In this document: piece after piece, positions 63,972-64,000 of the stretch
Layout of the letters: the number at the start of each line of letters is the position of its first letter
Position numbering within the stretch: position 1 is the stretch's first letter
Assembly (NCBI RefSeq): GCF_042665075.1
Contig: NZ_JBHTBR010000002.1
Location: 496,001 to 560,000 of the forward strand
Direction of reading: 5' to 3'
From: Hirschia litorea
GTDB taxonomy: Bacteria; Pseudomonadota; Alphaproteobacteria; Caulobacterales; Hyphomonadaceae
DNA: 64,000 bases
The notes under the pieces: generated by a model
What the model saw: the letters and a program-made list of their open reading frames with translations, nothing else
Told to the model about the DNA's origin: nothing
Database searches by the model: none
Made by a program: the position numbers and the translations under genes

Positions 63972-64000
63972 CTTTCGAGCCAATTAATACGAGTATGGCG

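Noticed and set aside
1..64000. Search for tRNA/rRNA genes, CRISPR arrays, insertion sequences, prophage, toxin-antitoxin or defence genes
   Set aside because: All large frames are core genes and the gaps are too short; no tandem spaced repeats, transposase motifs or tRNA-like cloverleaf were seen by eye. A tRNAscan/Infernal run would settle small RNAs.

Overview
The window is a dense, chromosomal housekeeping segment of an alphaproteobacterium. Every large reading frame is a recognisable core gene. Four things point to that class: the nuo operon layout with a long NuoE; an E1-beta (PdhB) that carries its own lipoyl domain; LpxI instead of LpxH; and a lexA promoter containing the alphaproteobacterial SOS box GTTC-N7-GTTC. 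The gene orders nuo-birA-coaX-rnj-mce-DUF1467-proS-lolC-lolD-dnaE, rpsB-tsf-pyrH-frr-uppS-cdsA-dxr-rseP-bamA-lpx, and eno-ftsB-pdhABC-lpd fit as well. The sequence looks AT-richer than most Caulobacter-like genomes. A low-GC member of the Caulobacterales/Hyphomonadaceae (Hirschia-like) is my best guess, from memory of gene order and base composition and not from a search.

Layout. 1-13865 (+): respiratory complex I, nuoD (cut by the window edge) to nuoN, with two small extra genes between nuoD and nuoE and between nuoE and nuoF. 13865-21329 (+): birA, coaX, rnj, mce, a DUF1467 protein, proS, lolC and lolD. 21403-24840 (+): dnaE. 24865-28961 (+): a translation and envelope unit with a structured leader, rpsB, tsf, a terminator, pyrH, frr and uppS. 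29031-39545 (+): envelope biogenesis, cdsA, dxr, rseP, bamA, ompH/skp, lpxD, lpxA, lpxI and lpxB. 39580-42405 (-): gltA and gltX. 42544-44565 (+): comEC. 44606-51164 (-): lexA, then (transcribed ppiD to trpC) trpC, trpD, trpG, trpE and a PpiD-like chaperone. 51346-63971 (+): tpiA, secG, pyrG, rpmF, eno, ftsB, pdhA, pdhB, pdhC, lpd and acs.

How they work together. The pyruvate dehydrogenase genes, acs, gltA, eno and tpiA feed carbon into the TCA cycle. Complex I then oxidises the NADH. The lpx, bamA, skp, rseP, lolCD, uppS and cdsA block builds the outer membrane. dnaE, lexA and comEC deal with DNA, and the trp block makes tryptophan.

I see no rRNA, tRNA, CRISPR array, insertion sequence, prophage or defence island. 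No gene-free stretch reaches 300 bases; the longest are about 140-180 bases (24841-24977, 42406-42543, 51165-51345, 52096-52247, 56045-56191). I did not find a new multi-gene system. The points worth a second look are smaller: a pseudoknot-like rpsB leader, a missing conserved Asp in PdhC, an enlarged BamA loop, His-rich loops in NuoL, extra genes inside the nuo operon, absence of fabZ and of moaC/moeA from their usual places, and several RNA hairpins at gene junctions. Base composition and all similarity statements are by eye; no search was run.
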